Assembly (NCBI RefSeq): GCF_036226925.1
Contig: NZ_CP109031.1
Span: 4,712,001-4,776,000 of the forward strand
Direction of reading: 5' to 3'
DNA length: 64,000 bases
From: Streptomyces sp. NBC_00659
GTDB taxonomy: Bacteria > Actinomycetota > Actinomycetes > Streptomycetales > Streptomycetaceae
Position 1 is the stretch's first letter. Each line of letters starts with the position of its first letter. The notes beneath the pieces were generated by a model. It worked only from the letters and a program-made list of their open reading frames with translations. It was not told the DNA's origin and ran no database searches. This document shows positions 8,542 to 17,700 of the stretch, piece by piece. The translations under genes were made by a program, and so were the position numbers.

Positions 8542-9789
8542 TCAGCCGATCGCCAGCGGGGTCTCCGGTGCCAGCGCGGCCGCGATGCGCCGGGCGACCA
8601 CCTCGGCCATGTTGCCGTCGGGCGTGTCCTTGGTCTTGGTGGCGTTGACCGCGATGGCCAGACGGTCGGACGGGAGATACGCCTGGATCGCCGCGTAACC
8701 CGAGAACGACGGGTTCTGCAGGACCCATCCGTTGATCACGATGACACCGAGTCCGAAGTGCCTGGCCTCCGTCTGCTCCAGGCAGACCGTGGCGGGGCAC
8801 TTGGCGGTCGGGTGGCCGAGACCTACCGTCCCCGGGTTGAGAAGAGTGCGGTAGGAGCGCTGCGAGAGGAGCTCGCCGCTGCCGATGGCCTGTGCCGAAC
8901 GGGCCAGGTCACAGACGTGCGTGGTGATCACGGCGCCGGGCGCGGTGGTCCACGACGGGTTCCAGAAGGTGGACTCCTCGTACAGGCCGCGCTCGGACGT
9001 GAAGGCGTGCAGGGCCGGACGCGGGATGTCGGGGGTGAAGTTGTTCCGGGTGTTGTCGAGACCCAGCGGACCCGTGACCCGCTCCCTCAGGAACCTGTCG
9101 ATCCGGGTACCGGTGATCTTCTCCAGCGCCTGGATCAGCAGCAGGTAATTGGCGTGCGAATAGCTCCAGTTGGTACCCGGCTCGTACCAGAACGAGTGGC
9201 TGTAGGGGTACGCGAGCAGCTGCCGCGGGGTCCAGCTGCGGAACGGGTGGGCCTCCAGCTCGGCCAGGAAGGCCGGGTCGGTGACGTAGTCGTGCAGCCC
9301 GGTGGTGTTGGTGGCCAGCATCCGCAGGGTGATCCGGTTCGCCTTGGGCAGACCGGGCAGCCAGCGCTCCACGGTGTCGTCGAGGCGGACCCTGCCCTCC
9401 TGGGCGAGCTGGAGCAGGGCCGTGCCGACGTACGAGAACGCCACGGAACCGGCGCGGAAGTGCATGTCGGGCCGGGCCGGGACACCGGTCATGGACTCAC
9501 CGAGCGCGTCGGTCAGGACCTCGCGCCCGTCGCTGGTGACCTTCAGCTCCACCGACTTCAGACGCAGGTCGGCCTTGGCCTTCCGGGCGATGGCGAGGAC
9601 CTCGCGGGCCTCCGGGCCGAGAGGTCTCCCGGTCCTCACACAGTCGCCGCTGCCGTGGCGGGCGTCCGCCCGGGCGAACGCCGGCGCGGCGGCGGTCTGG
9701 ACCGTGACGGCGAGCAGCGCGGCGCACAGGAGGACCCTGCGGGCACGGGAGCGCGCGCCGCGACGGGCCGGGGAAGGGGTGCGTGTCAT
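8542..9789 (-). CDS. Secreted serine beta-lactamase-fold protein, probable pseudoenzyme
   Basis: 415 aa with a clear signal peptide (RRGARSRARR, hydrophobic core, cleavage near APAFA). The overall pattern is that of the class C beta-lactamase / D-Ala-D-Ala carboxypeptidase family (PF00144): FRAGS, then LLQLAQEGRVRLDD, then a NYLLLIQALEKITG helix. The catalytic motifs are not intact. Where the family has SxxK this protein has SVAF, so the general-base Lys is Phe. The YxN motif reads YSH. The usual H-x-G near the C-terminus reads SFSGY. It is therefore unlikely to hydrolyse beta-lactams or D-Ala peptides by the normal mechanism and may instead bind peptidoglycan or another ligand. Confidence 0.82.
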   Translation of the reverse strand: MTRTPSPARRGARSRARRVLLCAALLAVTVQTAAAPAFARADARHGSGDCVRTGRPLGPEAREVLAIARKAKADLRLKSVELKVTSDGREVLTDALGESMTGVPARPDMHFRAGSVAFSYVGTALLQLAQEGRVRLDDTVERWLPGLPKANRITLRMLATNTTGLHDYVTDPAFLAELEAHPFRSWTPRQLLAYPYSHSFWYEPGTNWSYSHANYLLLIQALEKITGTRIDRFLRERVTGPLGLDNTRNNFTPDIPRPALHAFTSERGLYEESTFWNPSWTTAPGAVITTHVCDLARSAQAIGSGELLSQRSYRTLLNPGTVGLGHPTAKCPATVCLEQTEARHFGLGVIVINGWVLQNPSFSGYAAIQAYLPSDRLAIAVNATKTKDTPDGNMAEVVARRIAAALAPETPLAIG

Positions 9790-9960
9790 GCCCGCACTAT
9801 CACCGGACGGTCGAGGGCAATTCGACAGAACACTCCGAAAATGCTACGAGACACCCCATGTGGGGCAGGCGCCGGGCTCCCCGCCGGATTCAGGCCCCTC
9901 CGGGTCTCCGTCGTCCGCCGCCACCGGCACGCCATCCCCGACAATGGCCAGGTGCTGGAG

Positions 9961-10302
9961 ATGACGCGCGAAACCTTCGAAGAGCTCGTGAGCCAGGCGC
10001 TGGACCGGATCCCGCCCGAGCTGACCCGGGTCATGGACAACGTCGCCGTGTTCGTCGAGGACGAGCCTCCGGCGGACGATCCCGAACTGCTGGGGCTCTA
10101 CGAGGGCACCCCGCTCACCGACCGCGGCGAGTGGTACGCCGGAGTGCTCCCCGACCGCATCTCGATCTACATGGGCCCCACCCTGCGTACGTGCGAGACC
10201 ACGGACGAGGTGGTCCACGAGGTCGCCGTGACCGTGATCCACGAGATCGCCCACCACTTCGGCATCGACGACGACCGGCTGCACGAACTGGGCTGGGGCT
10301 GA
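9961..10302 (+). CDS. Small zincin metallopeptidase-like protein (PF06262 type)
   Basis: 113 aa. It has HExxH at residues 94-98 (HEIAHHFG) followed by DDDRLHELGW, giving the downstream acidic and His ligands typical of the minimal DUF1025/zincin_1 family. The N-terminal half is the conserved helical segment MTRETFEELVSQALD..PPEL. The ATG at 9961 is preferred; an in-frame GTG three codons earlier (9952) is possible. It is predicted cytoplasmic, and the substrate is unknown for this family. It is divergent from the beta-lactamase-like gene, with 171 bp between the two starts. Confidence 0.87.
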   Translation: MTRETFEELVSQALDRIPPELTRVMDNVAVFVEDEPPADDPELLGLYEGTPLTDRGEWYAGVLPDRISIYMGPTLRTCETTDEVVHEVAVTVIHEIAHHFGIDDDRLHELGWG

Positions 10303-10448
10303 CCCCGGCCGCCGACGGGCCGCGGCCATAGGCGAGCCGCCCTCCCCCGCGGACCCGGCCCGGCACGACGCCCGGCCGCCCGCACTCCCGCGGCGCGAGG
10401 GTGACGGAACTCCGCATACCGGCCCCACCCCTTGGGCAGACGGGACAA

Positions 10449-11981
10449 ATGGCCCGCGACCCCGTTGCCGCAACCGCCACCGTCCGCCGCACGGCCGCCC
10501 GCGCCGGACGGGCGCTGCACGCGCTCGCCCGCCGCCGCCCCGGCCGCCGCAAGAGCACGGTGCCCGAACTCGCCGCCCGGCAGAATCCGTACGCCCGCGC
10601 CCTCGGGCTGCTGTGCGTGGTGGTGCTCGGCGCCTGGCTGGGGCTGCTGGCCGTGGGCGACGTCCGTGTCCCGGTCGGCCCCATGAACACCACCATGACC
10701 CTGCGCCCCTCCCTCACCGGCGGCACAAAGATCAACATCTCCCCTCTCGGGGCGCTGGAGCTGCGCAGCCACGAGGCCCCGCTGCGCCTGGACGTGGATG
10801 TGGACCGGCTCGACCCGGAGCGCTCCCAGGCCCTCGTCGACCACCCGGAGCGCCTCTCCGGCCTCCAGGACGAGGTCGTACGGGACGTCGAGCACGGCAC
10901 CCTCGACCTGGCCGTCCGCTCCTGCATAGCGGTGGTCTCCGGCGCCACCGCCCTCGGCCTCGCGGTCTACCGCCGCCCGCGCCGGGCCCTCACCGCCGGC
11001 GGCCTCGCCCTCGCCCTGCTGGTCGCCTCGGGAGCGGCCGCCTTCGCCACCTGGAACCCCAAATCGGTCCTGGAGCCGAAGTACTCGGGGCTCCTCGCCT
11101 CCGCACCGTCCCTGGTCGGCGACGCCCGCAGCATCGTCAGCGAATTCGACGTCTATCAGAAGGAGTTGGCGCGCCTGGTGACGAACGTGACGAAGCTGTA
11201 CGACGTCACGTCCACCCTCCCGGTCTACCAGCCCGACCCGACCACGATCCGGGTGCTGCACGTCTCCGACATCCATCTGAACCCGGCGAGCTGGAAGATC
11301 ATCGCCTCGCTCGTGGAGCAGTACGCGATCGATGTGATCGTCGACTCCGGCGACACCATGGACCACGGCTCGGCAGCCGAGAACGGCTTCCTGGACCCGA
11401 TCCCGGACCTGGGCGCCCCGTACGTGTGGGTCCGCGGCAACCACGACTCGCGTGAGACGCAGCGCTACCTCGAACGCCTGAAAAACGTGCACGTCCTGGA
11501 CGACGGCCGGGCGGTCACGGTCGCGGGTCTGCGCTTCGCCGGCATCGGCGACCCCCAGTTCACCCCGGACCGCGCGCTCGCGCCGGGCGGCGACGCGGCG
11601 GAGGGCCTGGCGGGCGCCCGTCTGGCCTCGGCCCTGCGCGACCAGCGCGCCGCGGGCACCCCGGCCGACATCGCCGTCGCCCACGAACCGCTCGCCGCCC
11701 GCGGGACGGACGGCGAGGTGCCCCTGGTGCTCGCCGGTCATCTGCACCACGAGGAGATGGAGGTCATGAAGTACGGCACCCGGCTGCGCGTCGAGGGCTC
11801 GACGGGCGGCAGCGGGCTGCGCGCCGTCGAGGGAAGGTACCCGGACCCGATCGAGGCATCGGTCCTCTACCTCGACCGGGACACCCGCCACCTCCAGGCC
11901 TGGGACGAGATCAAGCTCGGTGGTCTCGGCCTCACGACGGCCGAGATCAGCCGCCATCTCCCCGAAGGGAACCGGCCCTGA
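10449..11981 (+). CDS. Membrane-anchored calcineurin-like metallophosphoesterase
   Basis: About 510 aa from the ATG at 10449. An in-frame GTG at 10401 abuts its only purine run too closely to be a good start. A basic N-terminus is followed by a TM helix (ALGLLCVVVLGAWLGLLAVG), an extracytoplasmic loop, and two more hydrophobic stretches. The second half is a metallophosphatase domain with all metal-ligand motifs in order: HVSDIHLN, VDSGDTMDHG, VRGNHDS, VAHEP and LAGHLHHEE. It should hydrolyse a phosphoester at the membrane; the substrate is not evident. It is followed by a tRNA cluster on the same strand. Confidence 0.88.
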   Translation: MARDPVAATATVRRTAARAGRALHALARRRPGRRKSTVPELAARQNPYARALGLLCVVVLGAWLGLLAVGDVRVPVGPMNTTMTLRPSLTGGTKINISPLGALELRSHEAPLRLDVDVDRLDPERSQALVDHPERLSGLQDEVVRDVEHGTLDLAVRSCIAVVSGATALGLAVYRRPRRALTAGGLALALLVASGAAAFATWNPKSVLEPKYSGLLASAPSLVGDARSIVSEFDVYQKELARLVTNVTKLYDVTSTLPVYQPDPTTIRVLHVSDIHLNPASWKIIASLVEQYAIDVIVDSGDTMDHGSAAENGFLDPIPDLGAPYVWVRGNHDSRETQRYLERLKNVHVLDDGRAVTVAGLRFAGIGDPQFTPDRALAPGGDAAEGLAGARLASALRDQRAAGTPADIAVAHEPLAARGTDGEVPLVLAGHLHHEEMEVMKYGTRLRVEGSTGGSGLRAVEGRYPDPIEASVLYLDRDTRHLQAWDEIKLGGLGLTTAEISRHLPEGNRP

Positions 11982-12001
11982 GGCCCGCCTCCCTATCTGG
12001 T

Positions 12002-12031
12002 TTGGTCCGCGTCCAGACCACGTAGTACAGT
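12002..12031 (+). promoter_or_regulatory. Candidate promoter of the tRNA Glu-Asp-Phe cluster
   Basis: TTGGTC (12002-12007), an 18-bp spacer and TACAGT (12026-12031). The same TACAGT hexamer with an 18-bp spacer stands upstream of the second tRNA-Asp gene (18805-18834), which supports both. Confidence 0.5.
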
Positions 12032-12181
12032 CTGTTCGTGCCCAAGGGCGCCGGTCAGGGCTTGACCGTCCCGAGCTTCTGTCGAAGCGAAGGAGAAGCC
12101 GAACCCCTCGGGGGGAAGCGGAGTCACATGCTTCTCACGTCCCTTCGGGAACGCGAAGACGAAGCAGAGCGGTACTGGCTC

Positions 12182-12254
12182 GCCCTCATCGTCTAGCGGC
12201 CTAGGACGCCGCCCTTTCAAGGCGGTAGCACGGGTTCGAATCCCGTTGGGGGTA
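12182..12254 (+). tRNA. tRNA-Glu (TTC)
   Basis: 73 nt. Acceptor GCCCTCA/TGGGGGT (two wobble pairs), anticodon stem CCGCC/GGCGG around CTTTCAA (anticodon TTC), and T-arm ACGGG-TTCGAAT-CCCGT. First of a three-tRNA cluster. Confidence 0.95.
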
Positions 12255-12302
12255 CGCAACACCGTGTGGGACACTGGTTACACGTCGCACGCAAAAAAGC
12301 TT

Positions 12303-12377
12303 GGTCCTGTGGAGCAGTTTGGAGTGCTCGCCACCCTGTCAAGGTGGAGGCCGCGGGTTCAAATCCCGTCAGGACCG
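12303..12377 (+). tRNA. tRNA-Asp (GTC), copy 1
   Basis: 75 nt. Acceptor GGTCCTG/CAGGACC, anticodon loop CTGTCAA (GTC), T-loop TTCAAAT. Identical over its length to the copy at 18878-18952. Confidence 0.95.
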
Positions 12378-12401
12378 CTGAGGTTTCTTCGGAAGCCTCG
12401 T

Positions 12402-12475
12402 GGCTGGGTAGCTCAGTTGGTACGAGCGATCGCCTGAAAAGCGATAGGTCGCCGGTTCGACCCCGGCCCCAGCCA
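12402..12475 (+). tRNA. tRNA-Phe (GAA)
   Basis: 74 nt. Acceptor GGCTGGG with CCCAGCC, anticodon loop CTGAAAA (GAA), T-loop TTCGACC. It ends 5 nt before a strong terminator. Confidence 0.95.
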
Positions 12476-12480
12476 CAAGA

Positions 12481-12519
12481 ACGAAAACCCCCTCCGGGTC
12501 AATCGGAGGGGGTTTTCGT
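12481..12519. terminator. Terminator of the tRNA cluster
   Basis: Inverted repeat ACGAAAACCCCCTCCG with its complement around a 7-nt loop. The 3' arm ends in GGGGGTTTTCGT, giving a short T-run for plus-strand transcripts. Confidence 0.85.
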
Positions 12520-12546
12520 CGCTCACGGGGACCTTAGGGGGGTTTC

Positions 12547-14175
12547 TTGAGACATATCGCCAGAGGACTGGTGACGGCCGGTGCCGTCCTGGTCGGCACC
12601 TTCGCAATACCCGGCACGGCCCACGCCGCGGGGCCGAACGTCAAGGACGCGTACAGCGACCAGGCCGACTGGTCGGTGCTCGACGTCCGCCTGAACTACA
12701 GCGGCTCGGTCGACAGGATCACGGCCAGGCTCCGCCCGGCGGGCAGCGACGCGTCGGACGCGCCCGTGGCCACGATCACCGACTTCACGCTCAAGTACGA
12801 CTCCAGCTCGTGGGAGGGCACCTGGGCCTCCCAGCCCATCCATCTGGACACCCTGGGCGACTACACGGTCGACATCGAGGCCACGGACTCCTCGGGCGAG
12901 ACCACCGTCGAGCAGAACGCCGGCACTCTGCGGTACCAGAAGCAGCCCGTCATCACCGGTTTCGCCGTCACGCCGACCGAACCGGACATCGAACACAAGA
13001 CGGTCACGGCCGCCGGCGACATGGTCGTCCGCGACCCCAGCACCCGCGAAACGGTGCCGCTGCCCGGTGCCACCGTCGACCTCACGTTCGACCAGAACAT
13101 CGACACGACCGCCGTCACGGACGGCACCGGCCACTTCTCCGCCTCCCATGAGACGACGGCGGGCGGCTGGACCTTCGCCCAGTACAGGGGCGACCTGGGC
13201 TTCGCCGCCAGCCCCTGGGTCGACGTCAGGCCGAAGGCCGCGCCCACCCGGATCGTCCTCGACAAGAGCAGCTACCACGTCACCGCCGGCGACAAGATCA
13301 ACGTCACCGGCACGCTCCAGTACCAGAGCGGCACGGAATGGAAGCCGCTCTCCGGCAGCCCGCTGGAGATGGACTACAAGGACTGCACCACCTGCAGTCC
13401 CACCGCGTCGACCACCGACGCGAACGGCCGCTTCTCCTTCGTGAAGCACCCGTACGGCAGCAAGAGCATCTACGAGGTGGCCTTCCAGCCGTACCCGTAC
13501 AACCCCTTCATCCAGCGCACCTCGACCGCCGACGTCACCGTCGCGGTCACCGCCACGACGAAGTTCACCGAGTTCACGGCGCGACTGGACGAGTACGCGC
13601 GGCTGGAGGTCACCGGCAGCGTCGACCTGGTCGGGCGGGACACCAACGACCGGATCGCCGTCGACATCCAGTACTCGGCCAACGGCACGACCGGCTGGAG
13701 CACCAAGAAGACGGTGCAGACCACCAACAGTTCGCAGTTCATCGTCGAGAGGCTTCCCGGCTACACGGACGGCTACTGGCGGCTGCACTACGCCGGCTCC
13801 ACCACCAAGGACATCAAGGGCGGCGTCAGCAGCAGCCTGCGCAGGAACCGCGCCCTCACCCGGATCAAGGACGCCAACGCGTCCCCCGAGCCCGTCACCA
13901 AGGGCCGGACGATCACCGTGAAGGGCGTGCTCCAGGAGCGCGCGGCGGGCAGCACCACCTGGAAGGCGTACGGCGCCAAGAAGGTGCAGATCCTCTTCCG
14001 GCCCAAGGGCAAGACGACCTGGTACCTGATGTCGACCGTCACCACGGCGTCGAACGGATCCTTCAGCAAGGGATTCAAGGCCCAGCAGGACGGCACCTGG
14101 GTGCCCGTCTTCTCGTACCCCGACAGCAAGCACTTCGTGGGCGAGGGCAGGGAGGACTACGTCGACGTGCGATGA
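12547..14175 (+). CDS. Secreted protein with repeated Ig-like beta-sandwich domains
   Basis: 542 aa from a TTG start with an excellent AGGGGGG ribosome binding site 5 nt upstream. The signal peptide (MRHIARGLVTAGAVLVGTF) ends near TAHA. The mature protein is a string of beta-rich modules of about 100 residues. They share Ig/cadherin-like strand signatures (PAPTRIVLDKSSYHVTAGDK; RALTRIKDANASPEPVTKGR, each followed by ITVxGxL) and the pattern xxTDANGRFSF / TTASNGSFSKGF typical of bacterial Ig or DUF4352-like repeats. A CTTC disulphide candidate sits near residue 280. It is probably a surface or secreted binding protein, and no enzyme motif is visible. Confidence 0.82.
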   Translation: MRHIARGLVTAGAVLVGTFAIPGTAHAAGPNVKDAYSDQADWSVLDVRLNYSGSVDRITARLRPAGSDASDAPVATITDFTLKYDSSSWEGTWASQPIHLDTLGDYTVDIEATDSSGETTVEQNAGTLRYQKQPVITGFAVTPTEPDIEHKTVTAAGDMVVRDPSTRETVPLPGATVDLTFDQNIDTTAVTDGTGHFSASHETTAGGWTFAQYRGDLGFAASPWVDVRPKAAPTRIVLDKSSYHVTAGDKINVTGTLQYQSGTEWKPLSGSPLEMDYKDCTTCSPTASTTDANGRFSFVKHPYGSKSIYEVAFQPYPYNPFIQRTSTADVTVAVTATTKFTEFTARLDEYARLEVTGSVDLVGRDTNDRIAVDIQYSANGTTGWSTKKTVQTTNSSQFIVERLPGYTDGYWRLHYAGSTTKDIKGGVSSSLRRNRALTRIKDANASPEPVTKGRTITVKGVLQERAAGSTTWKAYGAKKVQILFRPKGKTTWYLMSTVTTASNGSFSKGFKAQQDGTWVPVFSYPDSKHFVGEGREDYVDVR

Positions 14176-14196
14176 CACGCGCGCGGACGGCTGAGG

Positions 14197-14224
14197 AGGG
14201 GCGGATCCGGAAGGGTCCGCCCCT
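14197..14224 (+). terminator. Terminator after the secreted Ig-like gene
   Basis: AGGGGCGGATCC pairs with GGTCCGCCCCT around a GGAAG loop, 22 nt beyond the stop codon. Confidence 0.7.
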
Positions 14225-14331
14225 CGTCGCACACCGGGACGGGCGTGACCGGTAAGCGGCGGTCCGCTTGGCACCGCACCCGGTCGACGCTAGCTTCTCT
14301 GGCTGATCGATCAGTTCTTCGGGGGGATGAC

Positions 14332-14709
14332 ATGAGCCGGGACGAGACCGCGGCGATGCGGGACACCGAGCTGGAGAAGGACCGGGCCCGGTACGGGCTG
14401 ATCGCGGTCGTCATGAGCAATCTCGGCATCGCCGGCGTCGCGATCTTCGGGGTCTGGCGGCTCGACGGCGACAAGGCCGTGATCGTCGGTGTGCTCACCG
14501 CCGCGTTCACCGCGGTGAGCAGCATGACCACCGCTTACCTGGGCATCAAGGCCATCTCCAACACCGCCCGGTCCATCGCCCTGGGATCGGTGTCCCGGCG
14601 GGAGCCCGCGCACGCCCCGGCCAAGACCCCCGCGCCCGACGCCGGTACCCCCGTGCCCGCCACGCCCGCCGCCGACGCGCCCGCGCCGCCGGCACAGCGC
14701 GCCCCCTGA
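14332..14709 (+). CDS. Small integral membrane protein, unknown function
   Basis: 125 aa. The ATG at 14332 follows GGGGGGATGAC. A charged N-terminus (MSRDETAAMRDTELEKDRARYG) leads into two TM helices (LIAVVMSNLGIAGVAIFGVW; AVIVGVLTAAFTAVSSMTTAYLGI). A cytoplasmic-type segment SNTARSIALGS and a 40-residue Ala/Pro linker-like tail follow. It resembles small Streptomyces membrane proteins of undefined role. It lies just upstream of hrpA on the same strand, 71 bp away. Confidence 0.75.
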   Translation: MSRDETAAMRDTELEKDRARYGLIAVVMSNLGIAGVAIFGVWRLDGDKAVIVGVLTAAFTAVSSMTTAYLGIKAISNTARSIALGSVSRREPAHAPAKTPAPDAGTPVPATPAADAPAPPAQRAP

Positions 14710-14780
14710 CACCCCCGTCCCCACAGCCGCGGCAAAAGGGTTCGCCACGGATTTCCCCGGGATGAGATCCTGGACCGCGT

Positions 14781-17700
14781 ATGTCTACGCACCCCGCCCC
14801 CGCCCTCGGCGATCTCGCCGCCCGCCTGCCCCAGCTGTCCCTGCGCGACGCGCACCGGCTCGGGCGCAGGCTCGAAGGCGCGCGCAAGATCCGCAAGCCC
14901 GAGGCCCGCTCCGCCGTCTTCGCCGAGATCGAGGCGGAGGTCGTCCAGGGCGAGGCCCGCATGGCCGCGCGCCGCGCCCGCGTGCCCGCCATCACGTATC
15001 CCGAGCAACTGCCGGTCAGCCAGAAGAAGGACGTGATCGCGGAGGCCATCCGCGACCACCAAGTGGTGATCGTCGCCGGTGAGACCGGGTCCGGCAAGAC
15101 CACCCAGATCCCGAAGATCTGCATGGAGCTGGGCCGTGGCGTCCGCGGCATGATCGGGCACACCCAGCCCCGTCGTATCGCCGCCCGTACCGTCGCCGAG
15201 CGGGTCGCGGACGAGCTGGACACGCCGCTCGGCGAGGCCGTCGGCTGGAAGGTCCGCTTCACCGACCAGGTGAACCCGGACGCCACCTTCGTCAAGCTCA
15301 TGACGGACGGCATCCTGCTCGCGGAGGTCCAGACGGACCGCGAGCTGCGCGCGTACGACACGATCATCATCGACGAGGCCCACGAGCGGTCCCTCAACAT
15401 CGACTTCCTGCTCGGCTACCTCGCCCAGCTGCTGCCCAAGCGGCCCGACCTCAAGGTCGTGATCACCTCAGCGACCATCGACCCGGAGCGTTTCTCCCGG
15501 CACTTCGGGGACGCCCCGATCGTCGAGGTCAGCGGGCGGACGTATCCCGTGGAGGTGCGCTACCGCCCGCTCCTGGAGGAGGACTCCGAAGACTCCGACC
15601 GCGACCAGATCACCGCGATCTGCGATGCCGTCGAGGAGCTCCAGGCCGAGGGCAAGGGCGACATCCTCGTCTTCCTGTCGGGCGAGCGCGAGATCCGCGA
15701 CACGGCCGACGCGCTGACCAAGAAGAACTATCCCCGCGCCGGAGGCGCTAATGGGCAGGGCACCGAGGTGCTGCCCCTGTACGCCCGGCTGTCGCACGCC
15801 GAGCAGCACCGCGTCTTCCAGGCGCACACCGGGCGCAGGATCGTTCTGGCGACCAACGTCGCCGAGACCTCGCTGACCGTCCCGGGCATCAAGTACGTGA
15901 TCGACCCGGGCAACGCGCGCATCTCCCGGTACAGCCACCGCACGAAGGTGCAGCGGCTGCCCATCGAGCCGGTCTCGCAGGCCAGCGCCAACCAGCGCAA
16001 GGGCCGCTGCGGCCGTACGTCCGACGGCATCTGCATCCGGCTGTACTCCGAGGACGACTTCCTCGCCCGGCCGGAGTTCACCGACGCCGAGATCCTGCGC
16101 ACGAACCTCGCCTCCGTCATCCTCCAGATGACCGCGGCCGGCCTCGGCGACATCGAGAAGTTCCCGTTCATCGACCCGCCGGACCACCGCAACATCCGCG
16201 ACGGCGTCCAGCTCCTCCAGGAGCTGAACGCGCTGGACCCGACGGAGAAGGACGCACGCAAGCGGCTCACGCCGACCGGCCGCAAGCTCGCCCAGCTGCC
16301 CGTCGACCCCCGGCTCGCCCGGATGGTCCTGGAGGCCGACAAGAACGGCTGTGCGCGCGAGGTCATGGTGATCGCGGCCGCGCTCTCCATCCAGGACCCG
16401 CGCGAGCGGCCGTCCGAGAAGCAGGCGCAGGCGGACCAGCAGCACGCCCGCTTCAAGGACGAGACCTCCGACTTCCTGGCCTTCCTCAACCTGTGGCGCT
16501 ACATCCGCGAGCAGCAGAAGGAGCGCGGCTCGTCCGCGTTCCGCCGGATGTGCAAGCAGGAGTACCTGAACTTCCTGCGCATCCGCGAGTGGCAGGACAT
16601 CTACAGCCAGCTGCGGACCGTCGCCAAGCAGATGGGCATCCATCTGAACGAGGAGGACGCTCCCGAGCAGAGCGTCCATGTGTCCCTGCTCGCCGGTCTG
16701 CTCTCGCACATCGGCATGAAGGACGTGAAGGAGACCGGCGGCGAGAGCGGGCGGAGCACGGGGAAGAACGAGTACCTGGGCGCGCGCAGCGCCAAGTTCG
16801 CGATCTTCCCGGGCTCGGCGCTCTTCAAGAAGCCCCCGCGTTTCGTGATGTCCGCCGAACTGGTCGAGACCTCGCGGCTGTGGGCGCGCGTCAACGCCCG
16901 CGTCGAGCCGGAGTGGGTCGAACCGCTGGCCGGCCATCTCCTCAAGCGGACGTACAGCGAACCGCACTGGGAGAAGGACCAGGCCGCCGTGATGGCGTAC
17001 GAGAAGGTCACGCTGTACGGCGTACCGATCGTCGCGCAGCGGAAGGTCAACTACGGGGGGATCGACCCGGAGGCCAGCCGCGAGCTGTTCATCCGCAACG
17101 CGCTCGTCGAGGGCGACTGGCGTACGCACCACAAGTTCTTCGCCGACAACCGCAAGCTGCTCACCGAGGTCGAGGAGCTGGAGCACCGCGCCCGCCGCCG
17201 GGACATCCTGGTCGACGACGAGACCCTGTACGACTTCTACGACCAGCGGGTGCCCGAACACGTCGTGTCCGGGGCGCATTTCGACTCCTGGTGGAAGCAC
17301 AAGCGGCACGAGGAGCCCGAACTCCTCGACTTCGAGCGCTCGATGCTCATCAACGACCGGGCCGGCGCGGTCTCGAAGGACGACTACCCCGACTCCTGGC
17401 TCCAGGGGCGGCTGAAGTTCCGGGTGACCTACCAGTTCGAACCGGGCGCGGACGCGGACGGCGTGACCGTCCACGTCCCGCTCCAGGTCCTGAACCAGGT
17501 CACGGACGAGGGCTTCGACTGGCAGATCCCGGGGCTGCGGGAGGAAGTGGTGACGGAGCTGATCCGTTCCCTCCCGAAGCCGATCCGGCGGAACTACGTC
17601 CCCGCGCCCAACTTCGCCCAGAAGTTCCTGGAGCGGGCGGTACCGCTCCAGGAGCCGCTGACGCTGACGATGGCGCGCGAGCTCAAGCGCATGGTCGGAG

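Noticed and set aside
10401..10448. GTG at 10401 as the start of the metallophosphoesterase
   Set aside because: The only purine-rich stretch touches the GTG, leaving no spacing, and the added 16 residues look non-conserved.
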